DNA of 51,794 nucleotides from Succinivibrio dextrinosolvens (GTDB taxonomy: Bacteria; Pseudomonadota; Gammaproteobacteria; Enterobacterales; Succinivibrionaceae). Numbering within the stretch: the first letter of the stretch is position 1; every line of letters starts with the position of its first letter. The translations under genes were made by a program, and so were the position numbers. The notes below the pieces were generated by a model. The model saw only the letters and a list, made by a program, of their open reading frames with translations. It was not told where the DNA came from and ran no database searches. Shown here in pieces: positions 1-7,341 of the stretch. The stretch spans positions 1 to 51,794 of the forward strand of contig NZ_FPAH01000017.1 of assembly GCF_900116345.1 (NCBI RefSeq). The letters are read 5' to 3'.

Positions 1-249
1 AACTCGAGACTGTTTCTTAACAGGGTCCCATTTATTGTAATAAGAGATGATGTAGGTTCTACCCATTTTGTCGGTATAGCTGGAGTAATTCCATTTGATA
101 TCAGGAGTGTCTGTCATACAAATAGTCCATTAAAATATATTATGGACTATGATATAACAAAAATAGAAATAGATAAAGAAAAAATCTTAAAAAACAGTGG
201 AATAAAAAGAATATTTAGGAGATTTGTGAGAATAATCACCCTAGTTTAA
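1..249 (+). CDS. C-terminal fragment of an unidentified protein
   Basis: An open frame enters from the left edge and stops at a TAA at 247-249, giving 82 residues with no start in view. The visible part has a hydrophobic beta-like stretch (PFIVIRDDVGSTHFVGIAG) and a basic tail ending in IKRIFRRFVRIITLV. I recognise no family. The stop codon lies inside a perfect 23-nt palindrome (237-259), an arrangement that could be a terminator or the end of a mobile element. The frame is stop-free for all 82 codons and has plausible composition, but function is unknown. Confidence 0.5.
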   Translation, partial: NSRLFLNRVPFIVIRDDVGSTHFVGIAGVIPFDIRSVCHTNSPLKYIMDYDITKIEIDKEKILKNSGIKRIFRRFVRIITLV

Positions 250-259
250 AACTAGGGTG
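237..259. repeat. Perfect 23-nt palindrome at a gene end
   Basis: CACCCTAGTTT at 237-247 is followed by one A and then AAACTAGGGTG at 249-259, an 11-bp perfect inverted repeat with a one-base centre. It overlaps the stop codon of the truncated gene. No T-run follows, so a simple intrinsic terminator is not clear. A subterminal hairpin of a mobile element is an alternative. Confidence 0.6.
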
Positions 260-306
260 TACGGAGGTTAGGGTTGACGGTTTCCTTTCTCTACTATTTT
301 GTTTTG

Positions 307-1728
307 TTATAAGGAAAGGTCATTAGAATACATTTTGTTCAAATCTATAGTAATAATATCCTCTTTATCTTTATTCTCTATAATCCAGTCTGAAAAACCG
401 CTTTTAGAAAATAATAAAAACTTGACTGTTTTGTATCTGGAATCAATCAATCCAAGTCGCTCTTTTAAGCTTTCAAAAACCTTTTTATCAAGCAGTTCGT
501 TTTTGAATTTACATTCTCCTAAAACCGCATTCTTGTTTATAAGATCTAATCCAACTACATCGATATCAGTTTCTTCCTTTTTATTTGGATTCGTTCCCCA
601 CCATTTACCTGTTTTGGTTATAAGACAAGGGAGTTTATTTTTTACCCCTAAAAGCAAAGTATAATAGCGACACATGTCTTCAAACACCTCTCCCATATAC
701 TGTGATATACGAGGCTTTACAATATTCTCATAATGTAATCGACCTTCGCCTAAGGATATAACATCCATGTATGGAGCTATGAACTGAAACCAGAACCTAA
801 ACATATGATCTGATAAACTGTATCTGATCTTTTTCTTATTATTTTCTTCAGTAATAGCAAATTCCTTTTTTAAAATTCCAGTTTCTACCAGATTTTTAAT
901 AGCATGTGAGACTGTAGAGGCATCAATCTTTGTCAGATCTGCAATCTCATTTAATCTTGTCCTTCCAGATGCAATTGCCTCAATTACAGCCGAATATGAA
1001 CTGATATTTCTAAATTCCTGACTTAGGAGATTAACCGGTTCTTCATACATATATCCATGATTTGAGAAAAATAACTCAATGAGATTTTCATCAAGTGAAA
1101 GCTTTTTATCAAACAAAGATAAATATTTGGCTATACCTCCTGTTACTCCATAGACAATGGCTTTTTCTTCTGAAGAATAATCTGGAACAAATAAGGCAGA
1201 CTCTCTGTAGTCAAAAGGCTTAAGGGCTATCTGGGAAGTACGTCGTCCAAAAAGAGGACTTTTTTCACTGAGGACTTCATCTTCCATAAAACTGACAGAT
1301 GAACCACAGATAAACAGATACATATTTCCGTTCAGCCACGAGGTATCAATATATTTTTGCAAAACAGATAAAAGAGATTTATATGACTCTGCCATATATG
1401 GGAATTCATCTAAAATAAAAACGATACGCTCGTCCTTACACTTTTCTCCGAGGAAAGAAAATAACTGGTCATAGGATTTGAAAGAGAACTCTTTTAAATC
1501 AGGAGCCAACGCTTCAATAACTCGAGCACCAAGAAGTTCAAGATTACGTTGCGGGCTAGTTCTTACTGCTGTGTAAAATATTGCTTTTTTACCTTCAATA
1601 AAATGTTGAAGAAGGGTGGACTTACCGACTCGTCTCCTTCCATACATAACAGTCATTTGAAAACCAGATCGGTTATACAAATTGTTCATGGTTTCAAGTT
1701 CGCGTTTACGGCCAATAAATTCACTCAT
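307..1728 (-). CDS. AAA-type ATPase with DUF234-like C-terminal nuclease fold
   Basis: This 473-residue protein has the architecture of the ATPase_2 / DUF234 family, common in archaea and anaerobic bacteria and without a settled function. Residues 1-220 form the ATPase: Walker A GRRRVGKST (30-38), Walker B FILDE (104-108) and a sensor-like CGSS (141-144). Residues 250-290 look like a winged helix-turn-helix (LNEIADLTKIDASTVSHAI). The C-terminal part carries TDID (387-390) and ECK (405-407), which fit a PD-(D/E)XK nuclease-like core. The start at 1728 has AGGTAG a short distance upstream. The gene stands alone, and an unusual 15-bp repeat array precedes it. Such genes are often patchily distributed, consistent with accessory DNA. 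Family call is firm; role (DNA repair, defence or signalling) is open. Confidence 0.85.
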   Translation of the reverse strand: MSEFIGRKRELETMNNLYNRSGFQMTVMYGRRRVGKSTLLQHFIEGKKAIFYTAVRTSPQRNLELLGARVIEALAPDLKEFSFKSYDQLFSFLGEKCKDERIVFILDEFPYMAESYKSLLSVLQKYIDTSWLNGNMYLFICGSSVSFMEDEVLSEKSPLFGRRTSQIALKPFDYRESALFVPDYSSEEKAIVYGVTGGIAKYLSLFDKKLSLDENLIELFFSNHGYMYEEPVNLLSQEFRNISSYSAVIEAIASGRTRLNEIADLTKIDASTVSHAIKNLVETGILKKEFAITEENNKKKIRYSLSDHMFRFWFQFIAPYMDVISLGEGRLHYENIVKPRISQYMGEVFEDMCRYYTLLLGVKNKLPCLITKTGKWWGTNPNKKEETDIDVVGLDLINKNAVLGECKFKNELLDKKVFESLKERLGLIDSRYKTVKFLLFSKSGFSDWIIENKDKEDIITIDLNKMYSNDLSL

Positions 1729-1760
1729 GATTAACTACCTGATTCTCTGTAAACTACAAT

Positions 1761-1835
1761 TTATTGAATTATCTTTCATTGAATTACATTTCATTGAATT
1801 ATACTTCAATGAAATATGATTCAATATAATTATAG
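1761..1835. repeat. Five-unit 15-bp tandem repeat upstream of the AAA ATPase gene
   Basis: Five units begin at 1761, 1776, 1791, 1806 and 1821. The core is tcATTGAATTAnatt; units 2 and 3 are nearly identical and units 4 and 5 diverge (tcAATGAAATATgat, tcAATATAATTATag). The array starts 33 bp upstream of the ATPase start codon, where a promoter or operator would be. A similar single element (ATTGAAAT) recurs near 1983. Regular spacing suggests cooperative protein binding, possibly autoregulation through the winged helix of the ATPase; that part is inference. Confidence 0.6.
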
Positions 1836-2163
1836 TAGATTTTTACCGATTCACCCCATCAGAATATTTTCTGACTAATATTTTCTAGTCTCAGAATTGT
1901 TTATTGACTTGCTCTCGCTAAAAAAGGTGAATTCAGGTGGCAAAGATAAAAAAAATTTACCGCACAAATCTGCACTAATCTTATTGAAATAAAAAAGAAA
2001 AAAGTTTTAAGCTAAACGCAGTGCTCTGTAAGATGGTATTTTTGGATACGCTTAAATGCAGGGTAAAAAATTTCAATGCAATAATGTACAGGCTAATAAT
2101 TTTCATTTATCCGTACCAGAAAGATTGCATCTCAAAGGTCGGTGTTTTTGTTAAGGATTTAAT
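1836..2163. other. Intergenic region upstream of ssb
   Basis: This AT-rich spacer lies between the repeat array and ssb. It holds two copies of ATATTTTCT (1865-1873 and 1878-1886). I see no LexA-type box, tRNA or convincing small gene. An AAGGA ribosome-binding site precedes the ssb start. Confidence 0.4.
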
Positions 2164-2709
2164 ATGACTCGTGGAGTTAATAAAGTAATTCTGATTGGTA
2201 ATCTTGGAGATGAACCTGTATTTAGAACAACAGGTTCAGGTACTGCAGTTGCCAATGTATCAATGGTTACAAACGAAGTTCGTCGCAATGCTGAATCTGG
2301 CCAGATGACAGAGATTGCCGAGTGGCATCGTGTGGTTTTATGGGGAAGACTGGCCGAAATTGCACAGAAATGGCTGCATAAAGGTTCACTGGTGTATGTG
2401 GAAGGTAAACTTCGCACCAGATCATTTACCGATAAGCAGAATGTAAAGAAGAGTGTTACCGAGATTGTTGCAGATGAACTGCAGATGCTTGGTCCATCAA
2501 AGTCTCACTCTGAGAGTGATTCCTTCTCATCTCAGAATAACAGTTTTAGAAATAATCCTGTTCAGAATGATAATTCTCCATACGGAAATCCTTCTGCACA
2601 GCCATCATTTCTGAATGATTCCGCCTTTATAAATCAGAATCCGGTTTCATCAAATCCAGGACCATCCATTGTTGTGGATGGTGATGACTCAGACGATCTG
2701 CCATTCTAA
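2164..2709 (+). CDS. ssb: Single-stranded DNA-binding protein
   Basis: SSB coats single-stranded DNA in replication, recombination and repair. The 181-residue length matches the roughly 178 of E. coli SSB. Residues 1-110 form the OB fold, starting GVNKVILIGNLG and containing EWHRVVLWG and LVYVEGKLRTR. Residues 115-170 are a Gln/Asn/Ser/Pro-rich linker. The C-terminus ends DDSDDLPF, the conserved acidic tip that recruits partner proteins such as PriA, which is also encoded in this window. The start has an AAGGA site just upstream. The usual divergent uvrA neighbour is not present here. Confidence 0.97.
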   Translation: MTRGVNKVILIGNLGDEPVFRTTGSGTAVANVSMVTNEVRRNAESGQMTEIAEWHRVVLWGRLAEIAQKWLHKGSLVYVEGKLRTRSFTDKQNVKKSVTEIVADELQMLGPSKSHSESDSFSSQNNSFRNNPVQNDNSPYGNPSAQPSFLNDSAFINQNPVSSNPGPSIVVDGDDSDDLPF

Positions 2710-2719
2710 AAGGTAAAAA

Positions 2720-2749
2720 AACACAGCAAACCAGCTCGTTTGCTGTGTT
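2720..2749 (-). terminator. Intrinsic terminator of the dctPMQ operon
   Basis: AACACAGCAAAC (2720-2731) and GTTTGCTGTGTT (2738-2749) form a perfect 12-bp stem with a 6-nt loop. Read leftward, the hairpin is followed by a run of seven T, so it terminates the TRAP operon. It sits 10 bp after ssb and may also stop ssb transcripts. Confidence 0.85.
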
Positions 2750-2777
2750 AATACCAATATACATTGAAGATCAATAT

Positions 2778-3293
2778 CTATAAAACAGGCTTTTTCTCTG
2801 CTCTCCAAGGCAGTTTAAAGGCCTGTACTATATCTCTTAGAGAATAACAGGTCATGAAGAAGGCACTTACAGGAATTACCATGTAAAAGTACTTCTTCTG
2901 CAGCCAGGTGATGGTGAGCATGTATGACTGAGCTCTCATGACCAGAACAAAGCCGTAGTAGCATATGGTTGCGTACATTATGCATTCAATAATTGTGGAG
3001 ATGATTCTGCAGATCTTGCCGGCAGGGGTGCCGACTATCCTGTCAGTTATCACATCCACAATAAAATGACCTCTGGTTCTTACCAGTTCCTGTGCTCCGA
3101 AGAAAATCACCCATACAAGGAACAGCTGTGTCCATTCATCTGTCTGTGTGAAGTTGTATATAGGCACAAATCTAACGAATACGTTCAGAAGGAACATCAC
3201 AAAGATGATCATCATAGATACTATGCAGATAAGGCGTGTTACCTTGCTGACTATAGCATCTATGCTCTTAAGCAGATTTAATACTGTGTTCAT
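2778..3293 (-). CDS. dctQ: TRAP transporter small membrane subunit (DctQ family)
   Basis: This 171-residue protein has four predicted membrane segments (about residues 20-45, 55-75, 95-118 and 130-152). It carries the DctQ-type signature EWTQLFLVWVIFFGAQ followed by RGHFIVDV. It pairs with the large DctM subunit to form the sodium-driven TRAP permease. The start follows the dctM stop by 9 bp with a GGATGAG site, so the two are translationally close. It is the last gene of the operon, giving P-M-Q rather than the more usual P-Q-M. Substrate cannot be told from this subunit. Confidence 0.9.
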   Translation of the reverse strand: MNTVLNLLKSIDAIVSKVTRLICIVSMMIIFVMFLLNVFVRFVPIYNFTQTDEWTQLFLVWVIFFGAQELVRTRGHFIVDVITDRIVGTPAGKICRIISTIIECIMYATICYYGFVLVMRAQSYMLTITWLQKKYFYMVIPVSAFFMTCYSLRDIVQAFKLPWRAEKKPVL

Positions 3294-3302
3294 ATCTCAT
3301 CC

Positions 3303-4586
3303 TCAGTTGATTAGATGTCCAAGACCTAGTGTTACAGGTCCGCAGAAAGCTACCAGTATTGCCACTGCAATCATGATCAGAACATAGCCAACCGCCTGCT
3401 TGGCAATCGCCATAACCTTCTCTCCGGTAATAGAAGCCATAACATACAGATTCAGTCCCACCGGAGGCGTCAGAACACCTACCGCAAGAGAAATGCACAT
3501 TACGATACCCATCTGAACCACGTCATAATGGAATGCTTTTGCCAGAGGAACAAAGATTGGTACGGTAATCAGCAGAATTGCGGTTCCTTCCATGAAGCAG
3601 CCCATTAGAACAAGTACCAGAATGATAATCAGCAGCACTGGAATAATGGAGGTGAAGCTCTCGGAAATAAAGGCAATTGCCTGCTGAGGAATACGTGTAT
3701 AGAGCAGTACGTACTGGAAAAAGCCCGCAGTTGCGATAATATACATAACCTTTGAGGTCTGTTCTACTGTTTCCCAGAATATCTTTGGTAAATCTCTGAT
3801 ATGCAGTGTGTGGTAAACAAAGAAGCCTAAAACCATTACATAGAAGCTGGCAACGGCTGCAGCTTCTGTTGCTGTGAACAGGCCTGCAAACATACCGCCT
3901 ATTACAATAACCGGAGTCATAAGTGCCAGAAAGGCTTTCTTGAAGGCATCATAGCGTTCAATCCATGGTACAGGATCTTCTTTGGCATAACCGTTTTTGT
4001 AGCTTACATATGATGACCAGGACATAAAGCCGATACCCAGCAGCAGACCAGGAATGATTCCTGCTGCAAACAGGGAATTAACAGAGGTCTGAGTCAGTCC
4101 TGCATACAGAATCAGGGTGATGCTTGGCGGAATAATCGGACCTAGAGCTCCACCTGCGGCAATGGTTGCACAGCAGAATGGTTTTCCATAACCGCACTTT
4201 GACATCTCACCTATGGCTATCATACCGATGCCTGCGGCACAGGCTGCGGCTGAACCTGACATTGCGGCCATTACCATACAGGCTGCAATCGCAGCATTGG
4301 ACAGGCCTCCCCATCTATGACCAAGACAGGCTCTTCCGAATCCAAAAAGACTGCCGGATACTCCGCCCACATTCATGAAGTTTCCCATTAAAAGGAAAAA
4401 AGGAATGGACATCAGGGTAATACCGGACACCTGATCGTACATACGCTGGGGAATGAGGAATAATTTTTCTACTCCGCCTCCAGCCAGAAGAAAGGTTGCA
4501 AGCGAGGTAAAACCCATGGTAACAGCTGTACTTACACCAATGAGCATAAGCAGCAGTACGCCTGCAAAGATAAAGAACATGATCAT
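3303..4586 (-). CDS. dctM: TRAP transporter large permease subunit (DctM family)
   Basis: A 427-residue, almost wholly hydrophobic protein with about 12 membrane segments. It has DctM family features: FLLMGNFMNVGG near residue 65, a glycine/alanine-rich AAMSGSAAACAAG, GGALGPIIPPSITLILYA, and TPPVGLNLYVM near the C-terminus. It forms the elevator-type translocation path for the substrate delivered by DctP. The gene follows dctP after a 107-bp gap holding a strong hairpin (4608-4651), which may lower expression of the membrane subunits relative to the binding protein. Confidence 0.93.
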   Translation of the reverse strand: MIMFFIFAGVLLLMLIGVSTAVTMGFTSLATFLLAGGGVEKLFLIPQRMYDQVSGITLMSIPFFLLMGNFMNVGGVSGSLFGFGRACLGHRWGGLSNAAIAACMVMAAMSGSAAACAAGIGMIAIGEMSKCGYGKPFCCATIAAGGALGPIIPPSITLILYAGLTQTSVNSLFAAGIIPGLLLGIGFMSWSSYVSYKNGYAKEDPVPWIERYDAFKKAFLALMTPVIVIGGMFAGLFTATEAAAVASFYVMVLGFFVYHTLHIRDLPKIFWETVEQTSKVMYIIATAGFFQYVLLYTRIPQQAIAFISESFTSIIPVLLIIILVLVLMGCFMEGTAILLITVPIFVPLAKAFHYDVVQMGIVMCISLAVGVLTPPVGLNLYVMASITGEKVMAIAKQAVGYVLIMIAVAILVAFCGPVTLGLGHLIN

Positions 4587-4607
4587 ATTACGTTCCGACT
4601 TTTTAAT

Positions 4608-4651
4608 CAGGGAAGGTCAGCTGTGAAGTAATCACAAAGCATCCTTCCCTG
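4608..4651 (-). promoter_or_regulatory. Branched hairpin between dctP and dctM
   Basis: CAGGGAAGG (4608-4616) and CCTTCCCTG (4643-4651) form a perfect 9-bp outer stem. TGTGA (4622-4626) and TCACA (4632-4636) make an inner hairpin. Read leftward, only a weak A/T stretch follows, so partial termination or protection of the dctP mRNA from 3' decay is more likely than full termination. Confidence 0.65.
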
Positions 4652-4693
4652 TGATGACAGATTTACGAACAGTTTGTACAGACAAAGATAATC

Positions 4694-5692
4694 TTATTTG
4701 TTGTCTGCAACAGCCTTTAACAGCTTGTCCATTTCATCCTGTCCGGCAAGTTCGCCGATTTTCTTGTAGGCAGGAGCCATCTTGTCAATGAATGACTGTC
4801 TGTTTGGAGTAGTAACGTTCATGCCCTTACCCTTAAGTTCTTCAATAACCTTGGCTTCGCCTCCGGAGATTTCTTCACGGGTAAGATTCTGAGCCTTGAT
4901 GGCTTCTTCCTTTAAGATCTGTTTTAGCTCATCAGACTGGGCATCATAGGCATCCTTGTTGATAATCAGAGCCTGACAGTCAAAGTAGTGGTTGGTTAAA
5001 GCCAGATTGTCCTGAGTTTCAAACAGTGAATCGGCATAGATGGTGAAAACAGGATTCTCCTGTCCGTCAACAACACCCTGCTTTAATGATGAATAAAGCT
5101 CTGAGTAGGCAATCTTCTGGGTATTGGCTCCGATTGCATCAAAGGCAGCCAGAAGACCTGCTGAAGGTGGAACACGGATCTTTACACCCTTAAGATCCTC
5201 TGCACTGTTAACAACGATACCCTTGGTGGTAGTCTGTCTGAAACCATAGTCGAACATGGATAAACCATAAGCATCATGCTGGGATAGACCTTCATTCATC
5301 CAGTCCATTACATAATTGTCGATAACCTTATGGGCATGATCATAGTTTTCAAACAGGAATGGAGCAGTCATGGCATTCAGCTTCTTTGAGTAGGTGGCAA
5401 GATTTCCTAAAGAAACGATGGCCATATCCAGTGAACTCATTGTAATCTGTTCTGCAAGAGCTGGCTGATCGCCAAGTTCACCTGCAGGATAAACCTCAAT
5501 AGTAACCTTTCCTCCGGTTCTCTCCTTAACATTCTTGGCAAACTGTTCTGCTGCTTTATGATGAGCATGAGAGGTTGCTGCGGTGTGAGCTAGTCTTAAG
5601 GTCATTTCCTTGAATTCAGCACTGTAGGCTGCTGATGAACAGAAGGCGCAGACTGCGACTGCAAGGACTGTTTGGGTTAAGATTTTTTTCAT
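4694..5692 (-). CDS. dctP: TRAP transporter substrate-binding protein (DctP family)
   Basis: This 332-residue periplasmic solute receptor starts with a signal peptide (MKKILTQTVLAVAVCAF...AYS, cleaved near residue 24). The chosen ATG at 5692 has GGAG 9 nt upstream; an in-frame ATG at 5707 has no such site. The family signature LKGVKIRVPPSAGLLAAFDAIG includes the Arg that normally binds the substrate carboxylate, and VVDGQENP is also typical. It delivers an organic acid or sugar acid to DctMQ. The AraC regulator gene upstream points the same way and is the likely local regulator. Confidence 0.93.
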   Translation of the reverse strand: MKKILTQTVLAVAVCAFCSSAAYSAEFKEMTLRLAHTAATSHAHHKAAEQFAKNVKERTGGKVTIEVYPAGELGDQPALAEQITMSSLDMAIVSLGNLATYSKKLNAMTAPFLFENYDHAHKVIDNYVMDWMNEGLSQHDAYGLSMFDYGFRQTTTKGIVVNSAEDLKGVKIRVPPSAGLLAAFDAIGANTQKIAYSELYSSLKQGVVDGQENPVFTIYADSLFETQDNLALTNHYFDCQALIINKDAYDAQSDELKQILKEEAIKAQNLTREEISGGEAKVIEELKGKGMNVTTPNRQSFIDKMAPAYKKIGELAGQDEMDKLLKAVADNK

Positions 5693-6009
5693 GATAATAA
5701 TCTCCATTGTATGTCTGTTTAATTCGTTGTTTTTGTTCTTTTTTATGGTTAAGAAGAAGGCTTGTGAATAAAAGCTGATTCTTCTGGAAAGAACATTTTT
5801 TATCTATCCAGAATCAACTCTAATCGGAAATGAGAAACAGGTGATAGGAATTTGTTGCACAAAACATTGTTTAAAATTCACCTATGAGCAGGCTGATTAA
5901 ACATTTGTGATCTAAAAGAAATTTTTAATAAGTTTTACTGGATACCTCCTGTTCCGTTGGGAGAGGTTCAAAGCTTTTGATTGGACACAGGATCTGAAAC
6001 TGATATAAC
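5693..6009. other. Regulatory spacer upstream of the leftward dctPMQ operon
   Basis: No gene seen. It holds an inverted repeat TTCTGGA (5782-5788) / TCCAGAA (5807-5813) and a second, AGGTGA (5839-5844) / TCACCT (5878-5883). On the minus strand the latter reads AGGTGAATT at 5876-5884, sharing GGTGAAT with the repeats near araC and fucI. The promoter of dctP should lie here. Confidence 0.45.
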
Positions 6010-6900
6010 TTAATTTGCTATCTTATTCTGACTGAAGTAAAGTCGTCTGTATTCACTTGGACTCATTTTCTTAAAGTTCTTGAAGATCTTTGCAAAATAG
6101 CAAGGATCTTTAAAGCCGCAGGAGTAGGCAATCTCATTGATGCTTTCATTTTCTGTGGCCAGTCTCATGGAGGCGCATTCCAGTCTGAAATTGTTCAGAT
6201 ACTCAATAGGTCGAAGTCCTGTTATCTGTTTAAAGAATCTGCAGAAATACTTGGGACTGAGATCCAGAGTGTTAGCCATTTCATCTAATGAGATATCTCT
6301 CTGGAAGTTGTCATAAAGATACCTGAACAGTACTGGCAGTCTTCCAAACTGTTTTGTATAGTTGCCGGTGATCTGGCTTATATATGAGGTGTAAAGTCCT
6401 TTGTCGTAGATTTTTCCAAAGGCTAAAAGCAGAGCGCCGTAGGCTATGGTTGCGTTGTTGTGTTTTGGATTGGTGAAATCGAACACATTGTCGAAGACTC
6501 GGGTAATTTCTTCGTCGGTCTGCTCTGAATATATTTCGTTTAAAACTACACTGTGCTCAGAGAGTTTCTTAAGGAAACTGTGTCCTGGAGTTCTGTCATC
6601 AAACAGCAGGTTTAAATCAAAGACCACACATTCATAAATACAGTCTTCGTTCTCAGGTTTTCCTCCGTGAACCTTTCCGCCTTCAATAAATATGTACTGA
6701 CCTGGTTTTAAATCGTAATGACGCTCATTTATATATAGAGAGAATGTTCCTGCTAAAACACGAATGATTTCAAAATCCAGATGATAATGAAAAGTCATGG
6801 CAAACTTAGGATGGGTTTTATCAATATGATAGAACTCAAACGGACAGTCAGGAGAGCCTCTTAGAATGGTTTCCTGTATTGCATTGCTACATGAATTCAT
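6010..6900 (-). CDS. AraC-family transcriptional regulator
   Basis: A 296-residue regulator. The N-terminal cupin sensor (about 30-100) has HYHLDFEIIRVLAG and YDLKPGQYIFIEGG, the usual sugar-sensing jelly-roll. The C-terminal 190-290 is the double helix-turn-helix: first HTH about 204-224 (SLDEMANTLDLSPKYFCRFF), second about 252-275 (INEIAYSCGFKDPCYFAKIF), ending with PSEYRR. It lies between the TRAP operon (same strand, downstream) and the divergent fucI operon, so either or both may be targets. Direct repeats in its own upstream region and upstream of fucI are candidate operators. Confidence 0.92.
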   Translation of the reverse strand: MNSCSNAIQETILRGSPDCPFEFYHIDKTHPKFAMTFHYHLDFEIIRVLAGTFSLYINERHYDLKPGQYIFIEGGKVHGGKPENEDCIYECVVFDLNLLFDDRTPGHSFLKKLSEHSVVLNEIYSEQTDEEITRVFDNVFDFTNPKHNNATIAYGALLLAFGKIYDKGLYTSYISQITGNYTKQFGRLPVLFRYLYDNFQRDISLDEMANTLDLSPKYFCRFFKQITGLRPIEYLNNFRLECASMRLATENESINEIAYSCGFKDPCYFAKIFKNFKKMSPSEYRRLYFSQNKIAN

Positions 6901-6915
6901 ATGAAAGATTCTCGT

Positions 6916-6930
6916 AAAAATGGTGAATAT
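6916..6930 (+). promoter_or_regulatory. Candidate operator, copy 1 of AAAAATGGTGAATAT
   Basis: AAAAATGGTGAATAT at 6916-6930 recurs exactly at 7235-7249. This copy lies 16-30 bp upstream of the leftward araC-type start, where binding would block its own promoter or ribosome-binding site. Exact 15-bp repetition within one intergenic region suggests a binding site. Confidence 0.5.
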
Positions 6931-7234
6931 ATGACAATCTCTTAATTTTTATTGTCTTTTTTATATCTGTTTTTACCGATAATCGCCAACATTATTCACT
7001 GTTTACTCTTTATCCGGTAATTTAATGCATTTTTAAGTAAGATTTAAAATGTAAAAATAAAATTATCTTTACATTTCAAATAACTAAATAAGACTGTATC
7101 TGTAAATACTGCCTTATAATCATTCTTGAGTTTTTAGAAAACTGTTTTTCAATACTGAACATAACACAAAAAATTCTTTATTACTGAACCGTGTTATAGA
7201 ATCTGAACTTCCTCACAAAATTAATCATATTTTT

Positions 7235-7260
7235 AAAAATGGTGAATATTCTTATATTCA
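7235..7260 (+). promoter_or_regulatory. Candidate operator, copy 2 plus inverted repeat, upstream of fucI
   Basis: The second exact copy of AAAAATGGTGAATAT (7235-7249) runs into a perfect inverted repeat TGAATAT-tctt-ATATTCA (7243-7260). It lies 82-107 bp upstream of the fucI start, a typical activator or repressor position for an AraC or IclR regulator. Confidence 0.5.
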
Positions 7261-7341
7261 TTGTGCATTTTTAACTAACGTTTACTTTTGTAACGATGCA
7301 AAATCTATTTAGATAGAGTTGCTTTATAAGGAGTGTTAACA

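Larger units (their letters stand above)
6901..7341. other. Divergent control region between araC-type gene and fucI
   Basis: A 441-bp AT-rich region with no gene. It carries the 15-bp direct repeat listed separately, the inverted repeat TGAATAT / ATATTCA (7243-7260), and AAATGTAAA (7047-7055) / TTTACATTT (7068-7076). AAGGAG at 7328-7333 is the fucI ribosome-binding site. Promoter hexamers could not be assigned with confidence. Confidence 0.5.

Noticed and set aside
299-664. 121-codon rightward frame
   Set aside because: Antisense to the nuclease-like domain of the ATPase gene; low-complexity Ser/Leu product.
1761-1835. CRISPR array
   Set aside because: Units are 15 bp with no spacers and no cas genes nearby; it is a plain tandem repeat.
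4622-4636. TGTGA-N5-TCACA resembling a CRP site
   Set aside because: CRP sites need a 6-bp centre; this has 5, and it forms the inner stem of an RNA hairpin inside an operon.
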